The notes under the pieces: generated by a model
What the model saw: the letters and a program-made list of their open reading frames with translations, nothing else
The model's database searches: none
What the model was told of the DNA's origin: nothing
Part shown: positions 8,829-17,059 of the stretch, piece by piece
Layout of the letters: each line of letters opens with the position of its first letter
How positions within the stretch are numbered: the stretch's first letter is position 1
Translations under genes and position numbers: made by a program
Assembly: GCF_022811685.1 (NCBI RefSeq)
Contig: NZ_CP094532.1
Coordinates: 2,708,501 to 2,772,500 of the forward strand
Direction of reading: 5' to 3'
DNA: 64,000 bases
Origin: Chryseobacterium suipulveris
GTDB taxonomy: Bacteria > Bacteroidota > Bacteroidia > Flavobacteriales > Weeksellaceae

Positions 8829-8848
8829 GGACAAGGCTTGGGGCAAGG
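8829..8848 (+). promoter_or_regulatory. Left candidate arm-type integrase sites
   Basis: GGACAAGG (8829-8836) and GGGCAAGG (8841-8848), two copies of GGRCAAGG with a 12-base period, about 70-90 bases inside attL. The same pair in reversed order occurs at the right end (16921-16941). Matching repeats only at both ends point to integrase arm sites. Confidence 0.6.
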
Positions 8849-9265
8849 ATAATAAAAATAATTAATCATTAGATTGATTAGCAGGATTTTGATTTAACAA
8901 GGATTTCATTGCTAAACAAAATCATATTGTTTAAATCAGTTACAAGTTTTATAAATGATTTTGACAAGTAAAATAATTATCTCTTAAATTCACTCTAAAT
9001 TATGTAACTTCTGACCATCATTGGGATATTGCTATTATGCTCTACCAATATTTACGGATAATTTGAATCAATTGCAAAAGGTTTTTAAAACTTTACAAAA
9101 GACAAAAAAGTATTCATAATTAATTGCAATTCAATTACATAAAGCAAATCCTGCGACTTATCTAATGTATTTACTATAGAATCTAAAAAGGCTTATTAAG
9201 CATATCAAATCACTTTCAGTTGAAGAATTTTTTCCAAAAAATTGACTTGAAATCAAATTGAAAAT
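8849..9265. other. Gene-free AT-rich left end of the element
   Basis: About 420 bases between the arm sites and the first gene terminator. I see no open frame with coding character and no clear RNA feature here. Confidence 0.5.
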
Positions 9266-9314
9266 GCCCCCACCCGCTGAAAAAAATTGGTTTTCCTTTT
9301 GCCTGTGAGGGGGC
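9266..9314 (-). terminator. Probable terminator of the membrane-gene pair
   Basis: GCCCCC (9266-9271) pairs with GGGGGC (9309-9314) 17 bases after the stop of the last element gene; a GC-rich stem in an otherwise AT-rich region. The loop is long, so the call is moderate. Confidence 0.5.
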
Positions 9315-9330
9315 GTAGTTTATGTATATA

Positions 9331-10206
9331 CTATTTGGTCTCGGATTTATTAGAATTTTTTAACTTTTCTCTCAACTCACCCACCATACACGTTGAGTAC
9401 AATTCAATTTTTTCCGAACTAATCTTTTTATAGACTTCAATCTTATTAAAACTTAGTAACTTAACACCTGATACATTTCCTGTATTAAAAGAATTTACAT
9501 ATTCAAACAAGAATACCGCAAAAAGGCTGTCGTTCTCAAGCCTTGACCAATCTCTACCATATTCATCTTTATAAGTTTGTAAATCTTTATTTTGTACACT
9601 AAAAAACACAGGTACACCTTTAACATTTGCATCAAATAATTCATCAAATTTATCTTCATCTACAAAGACAAAATTTATCATATCAAATTTTCCGAAAAAA
9701 TTGAAGAAAAAGAAGTCACCATAATAGTAAACTTTGAATAATTCTTTGCTATAGTCAAAATTATTTTGGCTTTGCCTTTCTTTGTTTTCAGCTTTTTCTT
9801 CACTCAAAAAATCATTTGAGAGAAAATGTTTTTTGAAAAAATAGCCAAAAGATAGCATATAAGCGACTATCGTAAAAACCAACTTAATCTTATCTCTTCT
9901 CGTGGTTTCTCCAAACTCTTCGTCTAATCCATATACCGAATATATGCTTAATAATACCAAGGAAAGTAGAACTAAGCCCACAATAGCTAATGGAATCTTT
10001 TTAATTTTATTAGGATACACCATCAAAGCCAGTTCAATACCAACTGTTACTGCAATTAAAGTAGATACAAATTCAGCCCAAATTGATAACGAAGTACCAA
10101 AATCATTTTTTTGTAATAAAACCGCAGTTACTATATCAATTATTCTGGACAAAAACATTCCAGCAAATAAAGCTGGAATAAAGAGAATATATCTGATGAG
10201 CCTCAT
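9331..10206 (-). CDS. Membrane protein of unknown function (element cargo)
   Basis: I do not recognise the family. 291 residues: four hydrophobic segments in the first 140 residues (about 5-30, 42-67, 73-95 and 110-130), then a soluble, aromatic- and acid-rich C-terminal domain of about 150 residues that should face the cytosol. The start overlaps the stop of the upstream 92-aa membrane gene (TAATG), so the two are translationally coupled and probably form a complex. It is the last gene of the element before attL, a usual place for cargo. A host-interaction or defence role is possible but nothing in the sequence shows it. Confidence 0.7.
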   Translation of the reverse strand: MRLIRYILFIPALFAGMFLSRIIDIVTAVLLQKNDFGTSLSIWAEFVSTLIAVTVGIELALMVYPNKIKKIPLAIVGLVLLSLVLLSIYSVYGLDEEFGETTRRDKIKLVFTIVAYMLSFGYFFKKHFLSNDFLSEEKAENKERQSQNNFDYSKELFKVYYYGDFFFFNFFGKFDMINFVFVDEDKFDELFDANVKGVPVFFSVQNKDLQTYKDEYGRDWSRLENDSLFAVFLFEYVNSFNTGNVSGVKLLSFNKIEVYKKISSEKIELYSTCMVGELREKLKNSNKSETK

Positions 10207-10484
10207 TATTCAGTTTTCTTTCTTATCATAAATCCTGTTACAAATCCAAAAAATAGAGTTTCAAGAAGAAAGTGAGCTAAAATAAACCATCCAATGAATT
10301 TCAAAATATTCAAAAAGGAAAATTCAAAATCGTCAAACATTGAATAAGCAAAATAGAATGGAACAGCAAACATCAATAGTTTCAGTAGTAACATAATGGC
10401 TTTCCCTGCTGTTGAATAAGAACCAATTCCATACAAGTCTAATACAGTATTAATTTTGTAGGGGGTTTGTTTTCCGATAAACAT
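10206..10484 (-). CDS. Small two-helix membrane protein (element cargo)
   Basis: 92 residues with two strong hydrophobic segments (about 30-48 and 58-82) and a basic C-terminus (MIRKKTE). Unknown family. It shares its stop with the start of the 291-aa membrane gene through a TAATG overlap. Its upstream region carries the long nested hairpin at 10510-10692, which would form the 5' leader of its mRNA if transcription starts near the TAAATTTG box at 10743-10750 on the minus strand. Confidence 0.65.
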   Translation of the reverse strand: MFIGKQTPYKINTVLDLYGIGSYSTAGKAIMLLLKLLMFAVPFYFAYSMFDDFEFSFLNILKFIGWFILAHFLLETLFFGFVTGFMIRKKTE

Positions 10485-10509
10485 AATAGTTGAGTTTTTA
10501 TTTCATCAG

Positions 10510-10692
10510 CCCACAAAATGAAGTTTGTTAAATAGAAAAAGCGTGTGGGTTCAAACATCGTTGTAAGAGGCTCGGCAAAGCCCACAGCAAACAAGTCCTA
10601 CTAACACACGCCCAGAGGGGCGGTGCATGAGACTTGTTATTCTTGCTGTTAAAATTTTGCCGATTTCTTACAGAATAACAGAGTTCAACGCT
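10510..10692. ncRNA. Candidate structured RNA or replication-origin hairpin in the element
   Basis: Five nested complementary blocks form one long rod: TGTAAGA 10562-10568 with TCTTACA 10666-10672; CGGCAAA 10573-10579 with TTTGCCG 10656-10662; ACAGCAA 10584-10590 with TTGCTGT 10643-10649; ACAAGTC 10591-10597 with GACTTGT 10631-10637; CGCCC 10609-10613 with GGGCG 10618-10622 capped by a 4-base loop. Further pairings exist outside: AGCGT 10540-10544 with ACGCT 10688-10692, CCCACA 10510-10515 with TGTGGG 10544-10549, and GCGTGTG 10541-10547 with CACACGC 10605-10611 as an alternative. It is far more GC-rich than its surroundings. Strand is uncertain. It may be a leader RNA, an independent RNA, or a DNA origin. 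Confidence 0.6.
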
Positions 10693-10837
10693 CCTATAAA
10701 GAATTTATATTAATTTTTTAATTCACTCAATTTCAATTTTCACAAATTTAAAATTTTCTTTCTTTTTATGTCCATATATTTACAGTTTACAATTAAATGC
10801 TTTAATCAATCTTTGGTCAATTGTATGATTATTGTAG

Positions 10838-11221
10838 TTATTTAATAATAGTAAGTTTCGTTTCTGTCATTACTAATCTTCCTTTGAATAAAGAGACTTT
10901 GCCTTTCATAAAAACCTTTTTGTTTTCAATTCCCCCAATAGGTGACATGTCAAATCTTTTTTTAAAGATTCGGTCAAAGCAAACTAAATAAAGTTGTTGG
11001 AAATATTCTCCTGTAAGTCCTATTTGGAATTCTTTATTATAGAGTCTTATCAACTCATCGTCATCCTCATAATAAAGTCTAAAAAATAAAAACCTGAGGA
11101 GATTATTCTGATTGACGTAAACCTCTCCATCTTTTGAAAATCCTGAATTGTCACTTTCATTTTGAGACTTCTTCATTTCATTTAATATATCATTAAAATA
11201 TTCTTGAAGTAGTTTTTCCAT
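10838..11221 (-). CDS. Unknown protein of the element (127 aa)
   Basis: No recognised family. 127 residues, mostly helical in appearance in the first half (MEKLLQEYFNDILNEMKK) with a charged middle and a beta-like C-terminal tail (KGKVSLFKGRLVMTETKL). No signal peptide or membrane segment. It lies 27 bases downstream of the 86-aa gene on the same strand and probably belongs to one transcript with it. Confidence 0.6.
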   Translation of the reverse strand: MEKLLQEYFNDILNEMKKSQNESDNSGFSKDGEVYVNQNNLLRFLFFRLYYEDDDELIRLYNKEFQIGLTGEYFQQLYLVCFDRIFKKRFDMSPIGGIENKKVFMKGKVSLFKGRLVMTETKLTIIK

Positions 11222-11248
11222 TATAGTTTTTGTTTGATGTTAATTCAA

Positions 11249-11509
11249 TTAAAAATTATTGAGGTTTAATTTTAAGGTTTCTACTTCGCTTTTTAAATCC
11301 TCAATTTCTCTTTCTAAATTCAAAACTTTGTCATTTATTTCATCATTGTTAAATGAACTGTCAAAGCTTTGATTTGACCAAACATCTTTTTTTACATTAA
11401 TGTTCTTTTTGATTGAGTTAATTTCTTTTTGTTGTTTATAAATGATAAAAGTTAAAAAGACTGTAAAGGTTAAAAGTAACAGGGTTAAAATTTTGTTGAT
11501 TGTTTTCAT
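11249..11509 (-). CDS. Small membrane-anchored coiled-coil protein of the element
   Basis: 86 residues: a single N-terminal hydrophobic helix (about 7-25) after a short basic start, then a Lys/Asn-rich linker and a heptad-like C-terminal coiled coil (about 52-84, LEREIEDLKSEVETLKLNL). Unknown function; the layout resembles small bitopic scaffold or lysis-accessory (spanin-like) proteins, but no lipobox or phage partner is present. Confidence 0.55.
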   Translation of the reverse strand: MKTINKILTLLLLTFTVFLTFIIYKQQKEINSIKKNINVKKDVWSNQSFDSSFNNDEINDKVLNLEREIEDLKSEVETLKLNLNNF

Positions 11510-11607
11510 GTTGAATTAATTAATAGTTATGAGTTATTTTACTTAACAAAGCTTGGCTAAATTAAATTTATAAGGAAAACATTATTTATGGTTTTCTTTA
11601 TTTTTTA

Positions 11608-12006
11608 TTATTTAATTTTGATTCTAGTGTCTGTTTCCTCTGATTGTTCTAACATAACTGTTTCGTCTGTATAAATAATTAATATTCTGTTTTGCTTAAA
11701 TTGTTTCATTAATTCTTTTCCAATAATTAATACCTCATCTTTAAAAATATTTTCATCTAAAGGAAATTTAGGATAATTAATAAAATCAATTTTAAGGTGT
11801 GGCTCTTTTTGGTTATTCAAAACAATTACTGTTTTTGACACAGAAGCACTTAAATAAATATCTTTTTCTTTTGAAAGCTGTTTTTGTAATTCTGATAGTG
11901 ATTCAATAACTAAATTTTCATCAATCTGTTTTTGAGTATAGCCATACTCCAAACCAATAAAAATACTTGCTTGCAATGTTTTGATTTTTGTTTCTTTAAT
12001 TTTCAT
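11608..12006 (-). CDS. Unknown protein of the element (132 aa)
   Basis: 132 residues, alpha/beta appearance with a conserved-looking centre (IDFINYPKFP) and a C-terminal strand-rich part (NRILIIYTDETVMLE). It recalls small proteins often found in phages and other mobile elements, but I cannot name the family. No membrane segment. Lies alone between the 86-aa gene and the polymerase-like gene. Confidence 0.55.
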   Translation of the reverse strand: MKIKETKIKTLQASIFIGLEYGYTQKQIDENLVIESLSELQKQLSKEKDIYLSASVSKTVIVLNNQKEPHLKIDFINYPKFPLDENIFKDEVLIIGKELMKQFKQNRILIIYTDETVMLEQSEETDTRIKIK

Positions 12007-12288
12007 TTGTAGGCTCGGAGGTTTTCAAGTTATTTTATAACATAACAATACTTTATTGATAGAGAATTTTTAAAATCTTTATCTGAATGGTATTCAATTG
12101 AATAATTATGGAAATGTTTACTGAAAATGAAGGAAAACAACATATTTTTATTATTTGGGTTAAATAATCACATCGTTTTAGCACCTTCGCCTGTTGTGGT
12201 CAAGCAGGTTGCTCAGTCTTTATAGACTAGTCTTGATGATAATGTAAAAGTAAAGATTATTTTTTTCTTGACAAAATATTAAAATAAA
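12007..12288. other. Non-coding stretch with small nested hairpin
   Basis: No gene seen. TCAAG 12200-12204 pairs with CTTGA 12232-12236 and encloses AGTCT 12215-12219 with AGACT 12224-12228. This may belong to the promoter or leader of the 132-aa gene. Confidence 0.35.
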
Positions 12289-12321
12289 AATGCAAAATAC
12301 TGTTAATCAATATTTTGCATT
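12289..12321 (-). terminator. Terminator of the HTH-polymerase unit
   Basis: AATGCAAAATA (12289-12299) pairs perfectly with TATTTTGCATT (12311-12321); on the minus strand it is followed by a T-rich tract. It lies about 100 bases after the stop of the polymerase-like gene. Confidence 0.6.
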
Positions 12322-12418
12322 ATTATTTTCAGCTAATTTTATAAAATCGGCAACATTAGGGAATAATAGGAGTAAATTTTTATTAAGTATTACTAATATA
12401 AATATTATAATAATTTAA

Positions 12419-13849
12419 TTACCAATTGTCTATTACTATAATATCTTTTAATATATCTTTTTTTATTGTTGTTACCTCACTTAATAATTGTTCTACCTCT
12501 TCCTTTAATAAATGGATATTTTGTTTAGTGGTTACTAAAGAATCGTGAATGCTCCAAATAGGCATGTTTTTATGGTTTTTGTTAATTCTTAAAGCAACAT
12601 AATCTAATAAGCAGTACGATTCAATATGACTTAACAATTTATCAAAATTTACACATTCATCTTTTATAAATTTCATTATCTTACTTATACTTGGGTAAAT
12701 TGTTCTAAATTGTTTTGCTTCCTTTGTTGTTGTTCTCGGACTGCTGAAAAAGACTTCCATCATTACAGATTTTGCGTAATCTCTTTTGGTTTCAAAAGAT
12801 TCTTTAATTCTTGGTTGCTCAAAATCAATTTTCCTTCTTTTTTTTAATTTGCTTCTTGGTTCGATGTAATTGATTTTCATTTTATAAGTTTTTCCTTCTT
12901 CATCATTTTGAATTTCTAAATGATTAGAAAAATTTGTATAAAAATCTTCTGTTAAAATAATTTCTACGAATCCTATTATTTCGTCTCTATCCACATCTAA
13001 ATTACATAGTTCCTCAAATTTCTTTTTAGATATTAATTTTGATGCTCCGATTTGTTTAACCAATTTGTAATCTTTCTTTAAAAAAGCCTTTAGAAAAACC
13101 GCAAAAAAGAACGGTTGAGAAGCTCTAATATCAACTGCACTTAATCTATCTTCTTTGTAGTACAAACATTTTCTTAACTCTTTGTTTGTTCTGGTTAAAT
13201 TAGTATGTAAGCGATTATCAGAATTGGGATTAATAGAATATTTCCAGTCTTTTTTATTATACTCTGATATTAATTGCATTCCCGATTGATATTTGGCGTA
13301 ATTTAGCTCTTTGTAGGGCTTAATTATCTCAAAAGCTAACATTATATCTATTGTTAAATTATCATCAAAATACCGAACTAAATGAGGTCTCTTTTTGAGA
13401 TGAAATTCTTTCTTGTCACTTATTGAATTAGCGTTATCATTTAGTTTTTTATTTTTTTCTTTTTCGAATTTTTTCAATAAAGATTTATCTGTAATTATAT
13501 ATTCAATAATATCATCAAATAAATACTTTTCTGTTAATCTGTATTGGTTGCTTGTTCCTTTATCCGTAGAATAATTAAAGGCTTTTTCAATAATTTTACT
13601 ATCGATAAAAAAATCTAAATACTTTGTATATTTCGAGAAAATTCCTTTTAGTTTTTCAGAATTTAAGCTAACTAAATAATTTTCTTTTTCAGTATTTCTG
13701 TAATGACTTGGTAAGCTAATGAATAGACTTAAAAAATAAACGGCAATATCTAATTTGATATGAGGTTTATTATATTCGTTCAATTCTAAAATAAACCCTT
13801 CCAAATCTTTTAGAAGGGTTTTTTGAATGAGGACTGTTTTATTCTCCAT
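12419..13849 (-). CDS. Divergent family-A polymerase-like protein, putative element replicase
   Basis: 476 residues, no annotated family recognised by me. The C-terminal half shows the three palm/finger motifs of family-A polymerases in order. Before motif A is NRLHTNLTRTNKELR (212-226), recalling the GRL...L...R block of DNA polymerase I. Motif A candidate is SAVDIRASQPFF with Asp240; motif B candidate is R356-x3-K360-x7-F368 (RDYAKSVMMEVFF); motif C candidate is WSIHDSLVT with His435-Asp436, close to IHDSFGT of T7 RNA polymerase and VHDE of Pol I. No 3'-5' exonuclease domain is seen. The N-terminal 120 residues look like winged-helix DNA binding. Start overlaps the upstream HTH gene by 11 bases. 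Probably copies or primes the element; DNA versus RNA synthesis is open, and polymerase activity is an inference from motifs. Confidence 0.6.
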   Translation of the reverse strand: MENKTVLIQKTLLKDLEGFILELNEYNKPHIKLDIAVYFLSLFISLPSHYRNTEKENYLVSLNSEKLKGIFSKYTKYLDFFIDSKIIEKAFNYSTDKGTSNQYRLTEKYLFDDIIEYIITDKSLLKKFEKEKNKKLNDNANSISDKKEFHLKKRPHLVRYFDDNLTIDIMLAFEIIKPYKELNYAKYQSGMQLISEYNKKDWKYSINPNSDNRLHTNLTRTNKELRKCLYYKEDRLSAVDIRASQPFFFAVFLKAFLKKDYKLVKQIGASKLISKKKFEELCNLDVDRDEIIGFVEIILTEDFYTNFSNHLEIQNDEEGKTYKMKINYIEPRSKLKKRRKIDFEQPRIKESFETKRDYAKSVMMEVFFSSPRTTTKEAKQFRTIYPSISKIMKFIKDECVNFDKLLSHIESYCLLDYVALRINKNHKNMPIWSIHDSLVTTKQNIHLLKEEVEQLLSEVTTIKKDILKDIIVIDNW

Positions 13850-14135
13850 AACTCATTCTTTTTTGACCGTTAATATACTCCTGAACCTCGCAGTTTCTGT
13901 ATAATACTCTTCTCCCAACTTTGTGAGAAGGTATTTCTCCACTTCTACTACGATTGTTTAAAGTTCCTTTTGAGATTTTCAGTCTCTTGCAAACTTCTTC
14001 TCGTGTCAAATACTCTGAATCTGATTCAGATTTTTTAAATAAATCTGAAAATCTTTCTAATTCACTTGAAACTGCATTTTTTACAATTTCTGCTAAACTT
14101 TCAGGTGTTACCTGTACTAATTTTAATGTTTCCAT
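13839..14135 (-). CDS. Excisionase-like helix-turn-helix protein
   Basis: 98 residues: a helical N-terminus (about 1-40) and a MerR/excisionase-type HTH_17 domain (about 43-90) with YLTREEVCKRLKISKGTLNN and the typical wing KVGRRVLYRNCEVQEYI. Such proteins act as recombination directionality factors or as activators of adjacent replication genes. It overlaps the polymerase-like gene by 11 bases, so both are probably made together, which links it to replication or excision of the element. Confidence 0.8.
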   Translation of the reverse strand: METLKLVQVTPESLAEIVKNAVSSELERFSDLFKKSESDSEYLTREEVCKRLKISKGTLNNRSRSGEIPSHKVGRRVLYRNCEVQEYINGQKRMSYGE

Positions 14136-14227
14136 AACGTAATTTTATTTGATTAATAATGGAACAATTAAAATGTGGATTTTGAGGATGGAAAAATTTT
14201 TGGTGATTGTTAATTAAAAAAAAAAAT

Positions 14228-14258
14228 AACCCTCTGTAATCTTTATGATTAGAGGGTT
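14228..14258 (-). terminator. Terminator of the integrase unit
   Basis: AACCCTCT (14228-14235) pairs with AGAGGGTT (14251-14258); on the minus strand the stem is followed by TTATTTTTTTTT. It lies 54 bases downstream of the 382-aa gene stop. Confidence 0.8.
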
Positions 14259-14311
14259 TTTGAATAATTTTAATATTTTTTCAGAAAAAAAAGTTGCTGT
14301 TTTTGTGGATT

Positions 14312-15460
14312 TTAATAAAAAATATCTTTTAAAGAATCAATTTCAGTTTTATATTTTGGTTTTCTATTGACATCTTTTTTTGCATTACTTTTCATTTTTC
14401 TAATGTCTTTAAAGCTCTTATCAATACTTTCAAATTTGAACCTTTCCGCCCACCAATTATCATATTTTGTATTGTTTTGTTTTATACTTTCAATGAAGAA
14501 TTCTTGAAGGGTAGAGATTAAGTAACCATAATCACTTAGAGTAAATTGTTTATTTGAGTTAAAATGTTTAGAAAGATTAATTTTATTTTGAATTTTATTG
14601 TTAATTTTAAAGACTTCAGTAAAATCTTTTTTTGAAGGACTGATATTAATTAGTTCTATGAGTTCATTGTATAGATTTTCTATTTTATCAAAATTTCTAT
14701 TCCCAAAAACAGTTAGTGGAATCTCATCTTCTCTTTTTATGTCTCTTAAAATAAGATGATTATCATATAGATAAGATACTAATTCTTTCAATTTATTAAT
14801 ATGATAAGCATTTATTTCTTTTTCAGTTGTCAAGCTATATTTTATGTCTAAATCACTATTGTTATCTAATTGTATTAATTTTTGTGAAATAGTAATTTGG
14901 TAATTGTTTAATTCCTTTATTTTCAATTCACAGCCCCTCACGAAATCAAATAATTCTTGTTTGTATATTTCAAACCTTTCTAGTTTGGATTGTTTTTCAA
15001 AATGGTTAACTACTGTATCGTAAGAATTATCAATAAGGCTTTTGAAAAGTTCAAAATTCAACAGTTCAAGAGTTACATCTGGGTTTATTATGAAATTTAT
15101 TTTATTGATTTTTTCCGAGATATAATCCTTGTAAACATCAGAATCTATTAAATGATTTTTATATGTATTAATGATTTTAGTTCTTAGGTCTGTGAGAATT
15201 TTCTTTTTTTCGGCAATTGTGTTTTTAAGTTTAATTCTGCTTCTGCTATTATAATTTTCAGGATTTATTTCTAGTATTTTATCAGTTAGTGGATTTAGGA
15301 TTTTACTAATGAGAAATGTACAAAAGAAGCTGTTTCCAGTAAACTCAATGAACATTTTATTTACAAGAAAAATTAGTTCGGATGTGTTCTTTTTTAATTC
15401 TTCAAGATTGTTGTTTCCTAGAATAATCTCTAATAAAGTTTCTATTTTTGAATATGTCAT
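14312..15460 (-). CDS. Unknown protein encoded directly after the integrase (382 aa)
   Basis: No recognised family. 382 residues, strongly helical and Lys/Asn/Ile-rich, with long heptad-like stretches and a basic C-terminus (MKSNAKKDVNRKPKYK). No signal peptide, membrane segment or nuclease motif is seen. Only two bases separate it from the integrase stop, so both are surely on one mRNA ending at the terminator 14228-14258. The tight coupling suggests a role in recombination or element maintenance; this is an inference from position. Confidence 0.65.
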   Translation of the reverse strand: MTYSKIETLLEIILGNNNLEELKKNTSELIFLVNKMFIEFTGNSFFCTFLISKILNPLTDKILEINPENYNSRSRIKLKNTIAEKKKILTDLRTKIINTYKNHLIDSDVYKDYISEKINKINFIINPDVTLELLNFELFKSLIDNSYDTVVNHFEKQSKLERFEIYKQELFDFVRGCELKIKELNNYQITISQKLIQLDNNSDLDIKYSLTTEKEINAYHINKLKELVSYLYDNHLILRDIKREDEIPLTVFGNRNFDKIENLYNELIELINISPSKKDFTEVFKINNKIQNKINLSKHFNSNKQFTLSDYGYLISTLQEFFIESIKQNNTKYDNWWAERFKFESIDKSFKDIRKMKSNAKKDVNRKPKYKTEIDSLKDIFY

Positions 15461-15462
15461 AA

Positions 15463-16878
15463 TTAAACTGCATTTAAATTTATGATTTTGCCGTTTTGTT
15501 TTTTCAACTCTTCAATTTGTTTTTGTAATTCTTCAATTTGTTTTGATTGCAAATCAGCTCTTTGAAGTTTTTCATTTCTCAACAATATATTTTCTCTTCT
15601 AATCTTTTCATGTTCAGAAGTAGGTTTGAAATAACTTTTAAAAGTTCCTTCGTTTGTATGTCCTGTAAACTGCCATATTTCAAGTAAATCCCATCCCTCC
15701 ATATATCTATTAGTACAAAAACTTGTTCTTGAATTATGAAAGGTTATTTTATCTTCGTATTTGTTTTCAATGAACTTAACACCTTTGTTTGTGGCTATTT
15801 CCTGTAAAATTATCTTTTCTTTGAAATATGGAATTTCTCTAAAAATTTCTTTCAAGTATAGATTGGCATTCTGATTTGATAAAGCAATACTATTAATATT
15901 ACCTCCATATTTTAAAAGTATTTCTTCTGTATATCCAAAAAATGGAAAACTTACATTTTTCTCTACTTTAGAAGTAAGAATGTGAATTGTTTTATTGCTA
16001 AAATCTAAATGTTTAGGATTGATTCTCGTTAAATCTTCAAATCTTAAAGATGTATGGCAGCCTAAAATAAACAAATCCCTTACTTTTTCTAACCTCTTAT
16101 TGTTACTAAAATCGTATTGATATAAAATAGTGATTTCTTCTTCTGTTAAAGCAATTTTATTATTAGATGTAGCTTTAGGTAAAAAGTCGTTTTGCATAAA
16201 ACTTCTATTGTTGGTGTGTCCTTCGGTAAATGCCCATCTTAATAATTGACTTATTCTCTTCACTCTTGTTTTAACTGTGGCAGATTGTTTTTTATCTTTT
16301 CCATTTAATAACCAGTTTTGAAATTTTAGACAAGTTGTTACATCAAAAGTATCTATATCTAAAACGATTCTATTTTCCGATGCAAATTTTTTCAAATCAG
16401 AATATGCAACATTAAAACTTGAAATGTATGACTTATGCAACGGCTTTAAACCTCCTGCAATAGCGTTGTCTCTTTTTAAGTATATTATTTCCATGAAATC
16501 ATTATAGATGTCATCAAAACTTTTTTTCTTTTTATTTACCGTCTTTAGTTCTCTTTCATTAATAGCATTTGTTACAATAGTTTTAAGTTCTTCTTTTGTT
16601 GGAAGTCTATTATATTGTTCATTGAATTTATTATGAAAATCAGGAATTTTAGTTTTAAACTTGTTGAGTTTATTGTTTAGCTCCTTTTTATTTTCTCCAG
16701 ACAAAATTTTCTTTTCAGTCTTTTCCCAATCCTTAGGTAAAACTTTTATTCCTGTTGTAAATCCAGTCTGAAAATCTTTAAATAGATATATCCCTTTAAT
16801 AAGTGTTGGTTTATCAGAATTAGGTTCTTTTAGTCTGAATGTAACCGTTCCGACTTCTGAATTAAATTTTGTTTCCAT
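15463..16878 (-). CDS. int: Tyrosine site-specific integrase of the element
   Basis: 471-residue integrase that should join the element to the tRNA-Gln 3' end. Domains: N-terminal arm-binding beta domain (about 10-60, ending in the characteristic LPKDWEK), SAM-like core-binding domain (about 118-225) and catalytic domain (about 240-425). The catalytic set is complete: Arg279 (SLRFEDL), Lys304, His381-x2-Arg384 (HNSR), His407 (TGHT) and Tyr416 (SYFKPT). A C-terminal coiled coil follows (about 423-461). It is the right-most gene, transcribed away from attR, and its promoter overlaps an arm-type repeat, suggesting autoregulation. Confidence 0.95.
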   Translation of the reverse strand: METKFNSEVGTVTFRLKEPNSDKPTLIKGIYLFKDFQTGFTTGIKVLPKDWEKTEKKILSGENKKELNNKLNKFKTKIPDFHNKFNEQYNRLPTKEELKTIVTNAINERELKTVNKKKKSFDDIYNDFMEIIYLKRDNAIAGGLKPLHKSYISSFNVAYSDLKKFASENRIVLDIDTFDVTTCLKFQNWLLNGKDKKQSATVKTRVKRISQLLRWAFTEGHTNNRSFMQNDFLPKATSNNKIALTEEEITILYQYDFSNNKRLEKVRDLFILGCHTSLRFEDLTRINPKHLDFSNKTIHILTSKVEKNVSFPFFGYTEEILLKYGGNINSIALSNQNANLYLKEIFREIPYFKEKIILQEIATNKGVKFIENKYEDKITFHNSRTSFCTNRYMEGWDLLEIWQFTGHTNEGTFKSYFKPTSEHEKIRRENILLRNEKLQRADLQSKQIEELQKQIEELKKQNGKIINLNAV

Positions 16879-16897
16879 TGATGTAGGTTTTATGAAA

Positions 16898-16927
16898 CAA
16901 ATCTACTAAATAATTCAATTGGGGCAA
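16898..16927 (-). promoter_or_regulatory. Integrase promoter overlapping an arm-type repeat
   Basis: On the minus strand TTG (16927-16925), a 19-base spacer and TAGATTTG (16905-16898) make a full Bacteroidetes promoter 20 bases upstream of the integrase ATG. The -33 TTG lies inside the repeat GGGGCAAGG (16921-16929). Confidence 0.7.
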
Positions 16928-16941
16928 GGTGTGGGACAAGG
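16921..16941 (+). promoter_or_regulatory. Right candidate arm-type integrase sites
   Basis: GGGGCAAGG (16921-16929) and GGGACAAGG (16933-16941), 12-base period, about 120-140 bases inside attR. Same motif pair and spacing as at 8829-8848. Confidence 0.6.
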
Positions 16942-17059
16942 TAAATTTTGAATTTTATTATTTCTTATTGTTTCTTGTTAGATTAAAAACTCTTTATTTA
17001 AAGGGTTTTATAGTGCTATTAAAAATATTAAAATTTAAAGAAAAACAAAGATTGTATTT

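Noticed and set aside
9331..16878. Retron, group II intron or conjugative element
   Set aside because: No reverse-transcriptase YxDD motif, no relaxase or coupling ATPase was found; motif C of the polymerase-like protein is HD, not DD.
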